Below, one piece after another: positions 1 to 15,700 of a stretch of 64,000 nt of DNA. The DNA comes from Auanema rhodensis (lineage: Eukaryota > Nematoda > Chromadorea > Rhabditida > Rhabditidae). Every line of letters begins with the position of its first letter. The first letter of the stretch is position 1. Both the position numbers and the translations under genes were made by a program. The stretch spans positions 13,841,638 through 13,905,637 of the forward strand of contig OZ059900.1 of assembly GCA_964057225.1 (NCBI GenBank). The letters run 5' to 3'. The notes beneath the pieces were generated by a model that saw only the letters and a list, made by a program, of their open reading frames with translations, did not search any database and had not been told where the DNA came from.

Positions 1-916
1 AACACTGTCAACAGTCATGCTTCTGTCTACTTATAATGAAATATATTAAAAACACAAGTTGATTCCATACCTTTACGTGCTGGTGCACTATGAGCATGAG
101 AAAATTGACTCACACTCTTTTTGCTCGAAGCAGGATTATGACTACTAACTTGTGTAGAAGTTCTGCTAATAACGGTTGGTGTTTTAGTTTTTTGAGATAC
201 AACCGTTACAGTGGACTTGCTCACATGGCTTCCAACTGATGATTGTTTAGTAAGATGACTCGGTAGGTTAGAGCTTCTTCTGCTAGATTGAGCAGATGAT
301 GCAACAATTGAAACTGGAATGGTATCTCTATATTTTTAAAACTTCTAATGTTACCGTCATCACCAATTCCTCTGAAAGCATTGTCGATTTGTTCATCGTA
401 ATGATCTTCATAACTCTTTTTTGTTTGGTTCTCATGAGGATCATGATAATTGTCGTAATAATCTGCATGAGTACGAGCTGCTGGTGTGGGTGGAGCGATG
501 TTTACAGGGTCAATCTTCACAGCAGAAAAAACAGCGTCCATCAGCTCATCAACAACGGGATCGTAAACATTCTTTGATACATTGTTGTTCTCAGAATAAT
601 GATGGTAATAGTCATTATCGTTATGATGTTCAACGACCTGACTTTTCTTTACGACAGTAGAAACCTAAAAAAATTAGGTAGAGTTCAGAATTGAATCAAC
701 TGTATTACCGAAGAAGTTCTATCAAAATTTGTCACGTTGGCTGAGTGTTGATAGCTTACAGCATGATTGGAGAGTTGAGGATGAACTGCACCAGAGGTTT
801 GAATAGAGATAACCGAAGGTACAGGAGATTTCTTTAAAAATAATTATTAAGTGGAAAAGAGCAATACATACAGATGGAAGAAAAATATCGTCCAGATTAA
901 TTTCAGTTTTCTCCAT
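1..916 (-). CDS. Unrecognised Ser/Thr-rich protein, 5' part (3' end outside window)
   Basis: I do not recognise this gene. The model has exons 872-916, 709-831, 355-664, 71-313 and 1-26, joined by short introns with good GT/AG ends and consistent phase, giving about 249 residues before the window edge. The start (MEKTEINLDDIF) lies just downstream of a TTTTTTCCAG acceptor, which suggests SL trans-splicing or a 5'UTR intron. The protein is hydrophilic and probably disordered. Residues ~65-150 are rich in His, Asn, Asp and Tyr (repeated HH, YY and NDND pairs); the rest is rich in Ser and Thr with basic patches (KKS, RRSS, KKSVS). There is no signal peptide, membrane segment or known domain. A scaffold or cytoskeletal function is possible but unsupported. 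The 41-nt stretch between 314 and 354 could also be read through as coding, so that intron is the least certain. Confidence 0.6.
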
Positions 917-2219
917 GGTTAACAGCCTGACTGGAAAAAAACAAATAGAAAATACAAAGTAATATGATAAATTTGTTCTAAATCATTAAAAATATTATAA
1001 GAAGTGAATGCATGAAATATTTTAGAAAAGCTGCCAGATAGTGGCATATACGGTGACAAAAAAAACCGAAGATCAGTGTTTTACTGATAAACCAATAATC
1101 TAGAAAATGATGAATATTTGCTAGAAATGAAGCGAATAATTATTTGAAACGTGAACTAAAAAGTATATTATGGACTTTCAAACAGATTTTAGTGCACGTA
1201 GAAGAATATAAGTTATTAATATTTTGATTGAAAGTAAAAGAGTAAAAATATAATTCCAAGTCGTCATGTTGGTACTGCTGCACAAATGATATTGTCAGTA
1301 TGATAGATAACAATAATGCCTTTCTGAATACTCTCTATCATTCACTTACTCTTTCTTCCCAACTCAGAAATGAATAAACATATGCCTCTTATCTATTGCC
1401 ACGACATATGATTCTTGTTACCATCAAGACTTTCAACTTTCTTATAGTTTATACGCTCGGAAATAAAAGTAATCAATGGAAAAAAAGCTGCAAAAGCATG
1501 CAAATATAGAAAAAACTTAGAGAACGACTATTTAATTTTGTTTATCTTCTTGTTTACTCTTGTTTTACAGTTTGAAAATCAAAATATTATTCATAATTAT
1601 TTTATTAGATTACTTGCTGTTTGTTTTTTGTTTTGTTTTGTTTTTTGTTGAGAATATGGTCACGCCCATGTATAAGCGATGCCATCAGTTCATCAACCTT
1701 TTTACTGCCCACTTCAAAGATAGGCAAGCAAAAAACAATAATATGACTTACAGTATAATGCAAATAATTCATATTTCTTAATTTGTATACACTACTTCAT
1801 GTGATGTAGTGAAAATCTGGTTGAAAAGCAATTACTTCGTTGGCTATAATAAACGATTTGATTGTTTACTATCATATTGGTTTATTGCAAATTATTTCAT
1901 CATTAAAAATTGCGATAATGTCTATAACCATTGTTGAGTAAAAATCCTCCCAAACTGTTCATCTATGGGGATTAGTAATATAGTAATCACAAACTCAACA
2001 CATAAACCTGCTAAATCCATTCAGAAACGAGAACTTTGAAACCCAAAAATGTTGATATGATGAATAAACAGAAGTTCGATCAGATTTGTATTAATCTAAC
2101 AATCGATCTATTGCCCGAAGCAGTTAGCAGCGCTACCAAAGTATTAGTTCAATTCATATTTGGTTAGCTTCGCTATTTATTCAACTATTGCTATTATAAG
2201 GTAATCAAAAACACTATTT
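917..2219. other. Intergenic, divergent promoter region
   Basis: AT-rich DNA between two divergently transcribed genes, so it should hold both promoters. It includes T-rich runs and a 73-codon + strand ORF at 1560-1781 that is low-complexity hydrophobic and looks fortuitous. I see no RNA gene or repeat. Confidence 0.5.
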
Positions 2220-3697
2220 ATGCATCTTATCCGACAACTATTCCACATTGCAAGCTCTTTCTGTGCGCTGGCCTTTTGTGTATTTATATTTTATGATTAC
2301 GTTGGCACTCGACGGTCAACAGAACAATCACCAAACTCTTATTTTGACATTCAATTATTACGTCCTGGGCATTCTATCAGAAAAGAAAATGCTCTCAGAT
2401 ATGTTGCCCATGAACAAAAAAAAGGAGCTGAGAATTTAAATGATTTGGATGGAATCATTAGTGAAAATTCAGATGTAAGTTTTATGTCAGTCACATCTCA
2501 AATAATATGAATCGTTTTGCAGCTTTTACCAAATAGAACAAATAATTTGAGAGCAAAACATCTTTGTGCCAAGAAAAATACATGCATTCCAAAATTTAAA
2601 CAAATTGAAACAAGAATTCGAGTAAGTGAAAATGAATAATTAAAAGAAAAAGATCATTTTGTTTTAAGATTACACCTAAATACAAGATGATTAATTGTCT
2701 TGTTCAAAAAAGTATGTCAACTCTTATGTCCGCAATTTTTTGCTTTTTATACGATGAGCAAGCATTTTTGTTACGTAGTAATGGCTTTTATACGGAATGG
2801 AGCAAATTCAGGTAAGAGAATAGAGAAGAAACATATGTATATTTCTCTTATATAAAAATCTCAATATTACATAATTTGAATTATTACCAGATTATGCCAA
2901 AGTAAGAATTCATTTAATGATCTCAAGAAAACTAGAGAAGAGTTCAGCATTAGCAAAAAGGACCAGACCTGGTCTATAACAATGCTTACGCGTGATCCGG
3001 TGGAACGTTTCATCAGCGGATATGTTGATAAATGTATAAGGTTCATAAATAAAACCGTTAACCGCCGAATAAAATATTAAACATTATAGAAAAGCTTGGG
3101 TTCAGAATCCATGCAATGGGTGCAAAAAAAATTTGACATGCTTCATAGAAAAAGAGTATGAAAGAATGTTGACAGTATCCAAGTTAAATAAATTTCGTGC
3201 CACATTCGAAGATCGCCATTTTTTCCCACAGAACTGGTAGTAAATTTTTATTTATTTAATGATTTCTATTGAATAATTCACATTTTCATACTTTTTTGTA
3301 TACTTTATGTATATGTATTGTTTATAGGAGATGTAATTTGCGAACAGATTATAAACATTACAAATTTATCAAATATTCCAGCTCAGATACTGATCAATTC
3401 TTGAAACAGTTTATTTCCATTACAAAGAAACAACAGGTAATTCTAGTGTCATTCTTATTTGTTTCTCGTAATGTTTGTATGTGTAAGTTGGTTTTTCAGG
3501 TTCCAGAATCTTCAATCAATTATATGAAAAAACAGCTGACAATGAATCGAACTGTTCATAGCACAGTCTCTTCGTCAGCACGCACATATCTGGAAAATCG
3601 ATTGCGTAATTCTCCCTATCTCATGGAATATGTCGTTAAAATGTTCTATCACGATTTTTTACTTTTTAACTACTCGTTTCCGACTGGTTTTTCATAG
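2220..3697 (+). CDS. Carbohydrate sulfotransferase (Sulfotransfer_2-like), type II membrane protein
   Basis: Predicted Golgi enzyme that transfers sulfate from PAPS to a glycan. Exons 2220-2474, 2523-2621, 2669-2811, 2891-3040, 3090-3236, 3328-3436 and 3500-3697 join in frame to 366 residues. A short cytosolic N-terminus (MHLIRQ) is followed by one hydrophobic anchor at ~7-27, the usual type II topology. The 5'-phosphosulfate loop reads MINCLVQKSMSTLMSAIFC, and the 3'-phosphate motif is TMLTRDPVERFISGYVDKC. The later Cys-rich element (CNGC, then HFFPQNWRC) is typical of this nematode-expanded family. Length is normal and the gene looks intact. The acceptor glycan cannot be told from sequence. 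I know of a family of similar C. elegans genes but cannot assign a one-to-one orthologue. Confidence 0.85.
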
Positions 3698-5157
3698 TTC
3701 ACCAAACTAAAATCTCATTTTACATTTATCTCTGCATCGATTTATCCATATTGAACCCTTTGAAATGAGATCTATAATTTCATTCTAACACCATACTTCA
3801 GGGACGATAAACCAGAGCGTTTCTACTAATCTACATGTCAACATATCTTCTTGCATGATTATTCCCTCTTCAATTATATTTAAACATTGTGCATCTCAAC
3901 ATTTTATTGTTCGTATATATGGAAAATCACAAATCTAGCTTGTTGTTGTACCGGGAAAATATTCTAAGCATAGGAGTAAGAAAAAACAAATGATAAAAGT
4001 AAATATTAAATTAAGAAAAACAAGTGACCTACTCGTACAACGTTCAACATATGTCCTACAATTGATTATATGTATTTATGATATGTAAGCATATAAGGAT
4101 TACAATTTCATGACGCCAAAGAGAGTACAGGAATAAGGCTGCTATGTATATAATCATATATTATGAAAAATTAAGCAAAAAACAGACTATATATGGTCAA
4201 TTGTATATTTTAAATTCTGTTCGGATTACAATAAACAAATTTGTTACTTCAGAAACTGAAATCATATAGGTAGGATAATAGAAACTTACAAAGAAAATTG
4301 AAGTAGTATGATAGAAACACTTTTCACGATGGAAATGATATGATATGAAAAATCAATCAGAAAAAAAATGATAAAGGAAGTCTAAGCACACTTTAAACAA
4401 AAGCGTTATCTCTTTTGAGCTTTTTACAAAACTAGTATCACATATATTGATATTGCAGGCAAACCAGTGAGCAAAAAAAGCTATATTCAAATGAAGTGAA
4501 ACCCGTCCCAGAAGATTTTTTTCGTTTAAATTTTAATATACGAATGAAAAATTGAAAAGCAAAAAAAGTTAATATACAAAGATTTTATAGAATATAGAAG
4601 AGTTTGGAAAGAGTTTTTTCTTCGAAGCTCTTTCTACTTTTTAAGCGGTTTCTCTCTGTATATCGTAGGAAAATGAATTTGGGAACACGGAGTATGTAAT
4701 AACGTTGAGTTATTGAGCAAAAAATCACAGACAGAACGGGAAATGATCAAAAAAAATGAAGAAAGTATAAACATAAAGAAAGAAGAGATAAACAACGAAA
4801 GAGTACAAGTGGTGCAAATGAAATCTACTATTGAAATGTCTTATAGTAAGAAACATTTTTGTTTGCCATGTGCACTGTAAAGTTTAAGGCGTATCTAATG
4901 CTCAAAATGATATCAAAAATGTTAGATATGGATGACAAAGTTTTTAGTGTACATATAAGACTATTCCATTATCTCTTCCATTTTAGCTTCCAAATAATTT
5001 AAGTTAGATAAATAAATGAAGAAAGATATTATGAGAAGCTAAGGGTAAAGCGAAAGATATTTTTAATAGATCACAGAAAAATCGTGTTTCTCACAGATTG
5101 AATTTGGGTATGACCGCTCACAAATTGACTCGCAAAAGTTAATAAGATTTAAAAAAA
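3698..5157. other. Intergenic, convergent 3' flanks
   Basis: About 1.5 kb between the 3' ends of the sulfotransferase and lst-2 genes. It is AT-rich with purine-rich stretches (4560-4800) and an AATAAA-like signal near 4230. No ORF, RNA gene or repeat that I can support. Confidence 0.5.
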
Positions 5158-8121
5158 TTATTCATTGTCTGTTTCTTCTGGCTCTGCAACTGTGTCAGAT
5201 AAGTCCTCGTGACCAGGAATACATTGAAGAAATGGATTTACTAGACTTAAATAGCATAAATTACAAACTCGAACCTGTAAATAATAATATGAGTTTATAA
5301 TAGTGTAATCTAAAATGTTGTAAATATATAGAAAAACGTTTTAAATAATTGAACAACAAGTAAAAAACCATACCCGACTATCATATCCTAAGTTTGGAAT
5401 AGCAATGCTTTTACGACTACAACTACCGCAAAATATGCGTCCACAATTGCGGCAATGATGACGACGACGAATAAATGTGAAATTGCTATAACATGATGTA
5501 CATTGAGATACATCATCATCAGGAATCCATCTTACACCTGGAACCAGATATATCCAATTTTGAAATATTTGCAATACTTATTCGTCATTTATAACAAAAT
5601 AGAAGAAACATTTATAAAAATGATTTAGATTTTAAGCTTAGTAGATGTTTAAAATTGAAACTTTTGCTTGTTGATGACAATTAATTTTTCATTAGATTCT
5701 TACCTATATAAGGAGGCATAGGGAGATGTTCGTTTGCTTCAACGCCTGTTTCCTCTTCATTATCAGCCGTACGAGCAGTTTGACCGTGAATCTTTAAAGT
5801 ATTCTATTTTATATTACCAAAATTAATATTTCAAAAATAAAATCTTTTACTCACTTCATCTACAAATACAGCATCTTCTGTTGGAAACAGTACCATTTTT
5901 AGAAGCTTACGCACATCAGCTGAGTAGTTTGTTTGAAGTTGATCGGCAACAGCTGAGACACAAACAAATATTCTACAAGTTTATGAAGTTAAAACTCGAT
6001 AAAGTTTATTTTTTTCACCTATGAATCATATCATTTGATGATATGTATCGTACCCGAACTTTTCTTTTTAATCTGAAAATATCCAAAATGTTGTGCCCTT
6101 CTTAATAAAGTATTATCTAACCTTAAGCATTTGCGATCAGTTTTGTTTATATCTGACAAAGAATCGCTTTCAACTGGTTGAGCGGAGTCTTTATCTGATC
6201 TCAATCCAGGCAAATTAGATTCGTCACTGAAGGATAGCCTTACAGTCGGATTTCGTCTAGTATATATTAGATCATCCAGTAGTTCGCCATCATCTCGTTG
6301 GCAGATTTCGTCTTGGTCGCATAAATCGATTTGGTCACTGCGTTCCACGTTACATGTATGGACAGGGTCATCCGTATTTGAATATTCAACGGCAAAGCAA
6401 TGACCAGTTTTTGATTGCTCTTCCTCATTCTCTTTACCAACATCAACTTCGAAAACTTCGCCCAATTCGTCATCAACAGGATTTTCGTTGGAACCACTTT
6501 CTCCAGCACTTTCCATTTTTTCTTCCTTTTCATGGAGATAAACCTAATTATAGCTTTTTATTAAATTGAGTTTGAGACACAAAACCATTATCTTGCGTCC
6601 TTCATTCTCACGAAAACTGGGAATGTTGAGCTTGTCTTTGGCACTTTCATTCTCACCAGAGCAAAGAATATTCTCCACCTACGAATAACATAAACATTGA
6701 TTCTTTCCAAGTTCAAAAAGATATTTTGCAGAAAAGTATTTGTAAAAAAATAAAAAATAACGTACAGTAACCAGTTCCTCTATAGTTAAGATTTTCAATA
6801 ATCTTTTGATATTTAATAAAAGCAATGTGTATGGTCTAAACATTTCCGAGAGATCATCTTCATCACAATCAAGATTAAGAGCTCCTTCTGGATAGTATAA
6901 TAAACCCCTGAAACCATATAAGTGTGGGATAACAATAATTTGAAAATTAGGCATAATTAATTGCAGATTAAATGAATGGCATAAATAAAGTTAAGCCATT
7001 TAGTTAATACGTTTTTATTCAGTTCATGCATAACAAGAACACTATTCAAAAATGTAAAATAAATATTTCATTCTTTCAAAAATTTTTTTGAACAAAATAA
7101 ATTTGCTTACCAAAGAACTGCAAGACGTGGAATGATGAACATAACAGCGGGATCAAAATATTCAATTTGTTCCTGTGTTATGTAATGAAACCGAAGAGCT
7201 CTCTGCAGCGTATCGGCAAACAAAACGCCAATTAGTTGTTGCGCATCATGTTCACGAGCAGACTTTACTGATACCATTGCGCTTACATATCTAAAATTTA
7301 ATTGTTAATTTTTTTCAATGCTTTGTGAGGAACATATGAATTAGAAAAAACCTACTGGAATTCAAAATTAGCAAACATATGGTCAAACCACAGTAAAGAT
7401 TTTTTTATTTCGTGGGTGTATTCTCGTGGATTGCGTAGAGCTTGATCCTAAAAACAAAATATATAAAAGTAATGTGCGTAAGTAACTTACTTTCAGCATG
7501 CTTCTCAAATAATCCAAGTGTGCGGTAACTGCTTTTGCAAGAGGTCTTATACATTCCGATTCAAACTCATGATCTACTATATTTGATCCCGCTGATAAGC
7601 ACTGAAAAAAATTCTTCTTATGTTTCCAATTCTTTCAAAAATGTGAATAATATTATATTTGATTTGTTACAATCTAACCTCTGCTCCAAACCACAGCTGT
7701 CCCGGCAAATTGTCGTGAATAATTTCATCAGGGAATTTTGCTCGAAAGTCACGATTAGCCCGGTCGCTTTTAATGGGATATAAAACAACAAGCATTTCCT
7801 CTAGAAAAAATCCATAACTCGTGATAATTATAAACAAAATTACCAATAATGTGCAATAAGCGATCTTGAGCAATTCGTAGTTTATTAACAAGTACAGTAC
7901 AACGTTCTGGATCACGCTTGGCATCAAATGAATCCAATTCATTTGCTTAAAATTAAACTAATAATTCAGAAAACTTGTATGTAAAAAGTGTAGCTTAATT
8001 TACTCAGCTGAACAGCAAACTAACCGATTTCTGTCAAAGCTTCATCCGCATAATAGAATTTAGCCAATGGTGACCAATCATCTGGACGTGGTCTACAGAA
8101 AAATTTACGAATTGAAAGCAT
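5158..8121 (-). CDS. lst-2: Lateral signaling target protein 2 (LST-2), FYVE zinc-finger protein
   Basis: Orthologue of C. elegans LST-2 and human ZFYVE28, an endosomal PI3P-binding protein that lowers EGFR/Ras-MAPK signalling. About 13 exons run from [18 protein letters not shown] at 8121 to the stop at 5158. Family blocks occur in order: [69 protein letters not shown] and [18 protein letters not shown]. Next come an acidic disordered middle (about 6031-6560) and [16 protein letters not shown]. The C-terminal FYVE finger has all the hallmarks: [28 protein letters not shown] and VRVCNLCY. The start is just after a TTATTCCAG acceptor, as in trans-spliced messages. The donor at the end of the acidic exon (TCG-G/GTACGA) was chosen by frame and could have alternatives. 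It is divergent to dpy-23, its near neighbour in C. elegans too. Confidence 0.93.
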
Positions 8122-9008
8122 GCAATCTGGAATAATGAGAATGATTGATTATCGCTTGATTTAAGAACAATGATAGGTAAGTCTATTCCAGGCGAGAAAA
8201 GGAAAGCAGCTCAAACAACTACAATCTTATATTTTGCGTAATGAAAAGTTTTTAATTATTAAAAAAATAATGAAAAAAAGAGAGAGCTAGGAATTTCATG
8301 AATAGATGAAAGCTAGAAAAAATGCAATTTCAATTGTTCTAAGAATCAAATGTGTTTTCAACAATAGGAAAAATTGACCTGTTAACGCAAAACGACAAAC
8401 TCAAAAACATGGTCGTGTTAATCAATATATCTGTATTCTAGAATTAAAGATAGGATAAAAGGAAATAACAAAAATAATGAAAAAATTGATTCAAAATAAT
8501 AATTTAGCAACATTTCTTCATGTGTACGTGTACTGAATTGATAAAAATTTTGTTATCAGCTGTAATTAGAAAATTATAAATATTATAAAAATTATTCATC
8601 ATGAACAAGAGATGAAATAGATATAAAAATTTTGAATAGTTTTGATGAAATTTCAAAATATATAGCATTAAGACTTAACATCATCATTATTAGATTTAAT
8701 TGGATTCAATATGATCCATTTTTAGTATTAATAGAGATATGGGGTAATTTAATATGAACATTAACAATGTCTAGTTGTGTGATTACACGACATAAACCTA
8801 ATTATGAAAATTAGCTTCGTTGTGAAAATGACAGAAATTCATGAGAAACGTAACAAGAATAAAAAGAGACAAGACATGGTTTTTTTATTTAGGTTTCTTC
8901 GTTTTTTTTTAGATTTCGTTTGGAGTTTCGAAATATATTTCTTCTCATGCACATCTGCAACAGCAGTTCAATTAATCATCCTTTTAAAATAAATGAAACA
9001 AATAAGGC

Positions 9009-9018
9009 TGCGCGCGCA
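9009..9018. promoter_or_regulatory. Palindrome TGCGCGCGCA in divergent promoter
   Basis: A perfect 10-bp palindrome with a CGCGCG core, in AT-rich intergenic DNA 0.6 kb upstream of dpy-23 and 0.9 kb upstream of lst-2. A similar palindrome lies upstream of the gene at 48118, and CG-rich sequence lies upstream of dpy-22. Regulatory function is inferred. Confidence 0.35.
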
Positions 9019-9370
9019 AACGACACTGTCTATATTATTTTTTTTTGAATAGATTGATGAGTTCTATTTTTACGAATATAAAGCAATACATTCAAAAATT
9101 AAGCAACAGGTGCAGAAATTGATAATATCAGTAGAATATATACAAATATTCAACAAAAATGCTAGTATAAACATCATGGGTGGGCCGCGTGTCAGATTAA
9201 AGTGAAGCAGTGACTATGGAAATACACACAAAGACATTAGTGAAATTACACTCGAATCTAGCAGACATATAAGACGAAATAGATCTTAAAGAGCTTTTAT
9301 AAAGAAGGCGAAAGATTGAGAAGAGAAGAAGGACGTTTAGAATATGGATGGGGGGGGGGTTGCGCGCGAC

Positions 9371-9395
9371 CGCAACGCATGACATCCGCGTTGCG
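9371..9395. promoter_or_regulatory. CpG-rich hairpin CGCAACGC / GCGTTGCG
   Basis: Two perfect 8-bp inverted arms (9371-9378 and 9388-9395) flank a 9-nt spacer, right after the G10 run and before the TG tract, about 200 bp upstream of the dpy-23 start. It could be a transcription-factor site or simply a structural sequence. Confidence 0.3.
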
Positions 9396-9404
9396 TATAT
9401 ATCT

Positions 9405-9449
9405 ATTTGTGTGTATGGATGTGTGTGTGCTGCATATGTGTGTGTGTGT
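9405..9449 (+). repeat. TG-rich simple repeat
   Basis: Imperfect (TG)n microsatellite, interrupted by TATGGATG and CTGCATATG, in the lst-2/dpy-23 promoter region. Confidence 0.7.
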
Positions 9450-9593
9450 CCTAAGAAGGAGAAAATTTTGTCAATAGAAGCGCCGAATTGTCAATACGAC
9501 CACAATCACACTGATTTTTTCGTTCTACTTTATTTTTTTTCCATTTTTAAAATGAAATTATTTAATTAAGCTTATACCTTTTAGAGCTAAACC

Positions 9594-12761
<3,168 letters not shown>

Positions 12762-15700
12762 TTCATGTAGAGAAAAACTTTCGTTTTAACGAAAGAAAAA
12801 CTGCCATAAAATAGAAAATGCTTTTTTTGCTATTAGTAACAAATATATAAATATATATTTGTCACAATAACATTGAATATTATTATTTATTTATATTTAT
12901 ATTATGTTATAAGTCATTTGCGCACTTAATTTTACTTATACCAAATACTAACAAGACATTCCGATCGCAAATAGGTTGTGCATTTGTTTTTGTAGCTTCA
13001 TGTGTGTAATATTATTCCAAGAATTTTAAGGTAGGTATGTAGTATTAGCTTTGTTAATCTATACTTTTTGCTTGAAAAATTGTAGATGAGCAGTGAAAAA
13101 ACGCTTTTATAAGATCTGATTTTTAACTTATCGCATAATTTTATTTTTTTTATGTAACTTGTAGGTTTTTTGGAAAAAGCAATAAATATTAAGTAGCCTT
13201 TATTATCGTACAGCTTTTCATCATATTTTAATAATATAAATATAAAGAAAATAAATTTAGCAGTGAACGATTTTCAAAGAAAAGAATAAAAGAATAATGA
13301 TAATTCATCGAATAAGTAACGCATAAACGAGAGGATCTTATGTACTCATTTTATCTATTTATTTTAGTTTTGTTGTTGTTATTTACAATAATAAATCATA
13401 CTTTACAAATAATATAAGAAGTAATTGAAAATTTCTTCTAAAATAACAATTAATCTTTTTATGTCAATGCGTTTATTTCTATTGTGTGATGCAAGATTGC
13501 AACGTGACAACTGGCTAACCACTTATAACTTGTCTTTCAAGCTTTACCGATCATCAAGCTGAACTAAAAATAATATTTTTCTTGTTTAAGTTTAACCAAT
13601 AAAACAATGCATCATCATCTTCCACTCTTGTATAAATGCCGCTTCAAACACAAATAAACAAAACATATTCCAGGAATTTTTTTTCACAACAAAAAGAAGT
13701 AAATTAAATCTTTATGAATTAACTGAGTATATTACATCTGTTGGAATTTATGTAGTTTCTCTTCTTTCTTTGAATTTTAAATTCTACGCTATCACATAAG
13801 TTCGTATAGATAAAGTTGATGCATTAATGAAAGAAAATGAGAAAAAAGACTATATGATCAAGTTATTTCTTCAAATCTTCATTATTACCAGATTTATTTA
13901 ACAGCTGTTTCCCTCTATCTTTATTATTATTTCTATTATGCTTTATAAAGCATCATGAGCTTGTGAGGGCATATATGTATATTTATATGCATTTTCATGT
14001 AGTATACATATTGTGAATATCTCTGTTTGTTTTTCTAATTTAATTTTCGATGAGCTACGCGCTTTATCGGGAAAGGGTGAGTTTTTTCTCAATTGAATTT
14101 AAACAATGAAGTTACGGAATTTCTTATGTGACACAGTTGCAATAGCAACTACGTTTCTTTCATGCCTTGTTTTACATATTGTGTAAAACATTGAGTTTTG
14201 TTTAATGCTTGAAAACAGACATACACTATAACATTTGTTATTGTGAATATCTTGAAGTTTATATATATCGAACTTGTTTCGACTGATTCAAATGTATATA
14301 TAGGCTCTATTTGAAGACATATTGCTTCTGTGTTTAGTCAATCTTGAGTTCAGCTGGTCCATCTTTTCATGGTACGTAACTGAACATCTTTCTATATTAG
14401 CTAGTGTTCGGGCGACCAGAGTACATGTATAAAGCAAATGTAATTATGTTCTCATTTCGTCGGCTTTTTAATGCTCATATATTGAGTTTCAATTTGAATT
14501 CGTTCTGCTGCGCTGTTTTTTCCATTTTCTTCAATACAATGTTTTCAGCATAACTTTTACATGTATACTTGGAACAGTGATTTTCTTATTTCTGATTCCT
14601 CAATTTTCTTTGAAAATCAGATTAATTTTGTCAAAATTTTTTAAAATATTCTGTTTGTTGGTTCAGATGTTATAAAGGGAAGTTATAGAATTTCAATGCT
14701 ATTTTGGTTACAGAGACCAGCAAATAATCGTCTTTTTTGGATGAAAAACATCTGCAACCCTTTTGTCTCAACAAAGTTAAAGAAAAGTTAACTTTAGATT
14801 GTTTGTTACTGCTATTTTTTTCTTATAGATGCTAATCCTTTTTAAAATTCTTTGTCATTTGACTTTTGAGAGTTCCGGAACATCTTGTTTAGTTTTACTA
14901 GGTTTACCCTTATCGGACATATGGCTTAAGATTCAAAAATGAAAAATAAGAATTTATGTGAAAACACATCTCAATATCTCTGAATACCTTGTTTTTTCCG
15001 ACCTTCTCTACATTTTTTCCGATACACATGTTCATTCATACATTCTCACATCTGCCTGAATCTGTCTCCAATGTTACCTCCTTTTCCGGTTTGTTCACAT
15101 GTCGAGCAAACTAGCACGAGCTGTCTGACACAATGATTCGAAACTGAAACTGCTTGGATTGAGAAACATTTTTTTGCAAAAAGTTCATATTTTTCGCTTC
15201 ACTCATATTTCATTTTTACCGTTGAATTTTAGTTCCTACAGCTAACTTTAAAATCATTTTTAGCTTATGAAGTCATGTCTTGAAAATCAATCAACATGAA
15301 TGTAATTCAAAACATAAGCTTCTTAGGTATACAAACTTGAAAAATAAGTAAGTACAGTTGTTAAAAGCCGCTAATAGTGTTTCTGTTGAGATGCTCTTCT
15401 TTTCCTGACAATTCTTTTTAGCCTCGAAGCTTCTGCATTTTTATGTTCTTTTAATCGCTTCAATTCGAACTACTTGAGAAAATCTTTATGTGTCATTAAT
15501 GAGATTCCTAACTCAAGATTGAGCAGGCAAATCGAATAAGAAGACGTTTCTAACATTCACACCTTTATTCATATGAATCTCAGCTGAACATGAGTTATAT
15601 GTAGTAAATCGAATTGTTTGAGAAAAATTATTTTGCTTATCTTTCGAAGCAACTGCTTCTTCAAATATTGGTTTGTTATCGTTTATTAATAAACTTTCTT

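Larger units (their letters stand above)
8122..9593. other. Bidirectional promoter region between lst-2 and dpy-23
   Basis: A 1.5 kb intergenic stretch between divergent genes. It holds a 10-bp CG palindrome (9009-9018), a run of ten G (9350-9359), a CpG-rich hairpin (9371-9395) and a TG-rich stretch (9405-9449). These stand out in otherwise very AT-rich DNA and cluster toward the dpy-23 start. Confidence 0.6.

Noticed and set aside
1560-1781. 73-codon hydrophobic ORF in the first intergenic region
   Set aside because: Low-complexity Phe/Leu/Ile reading of T-rich DNA; no supporting features.
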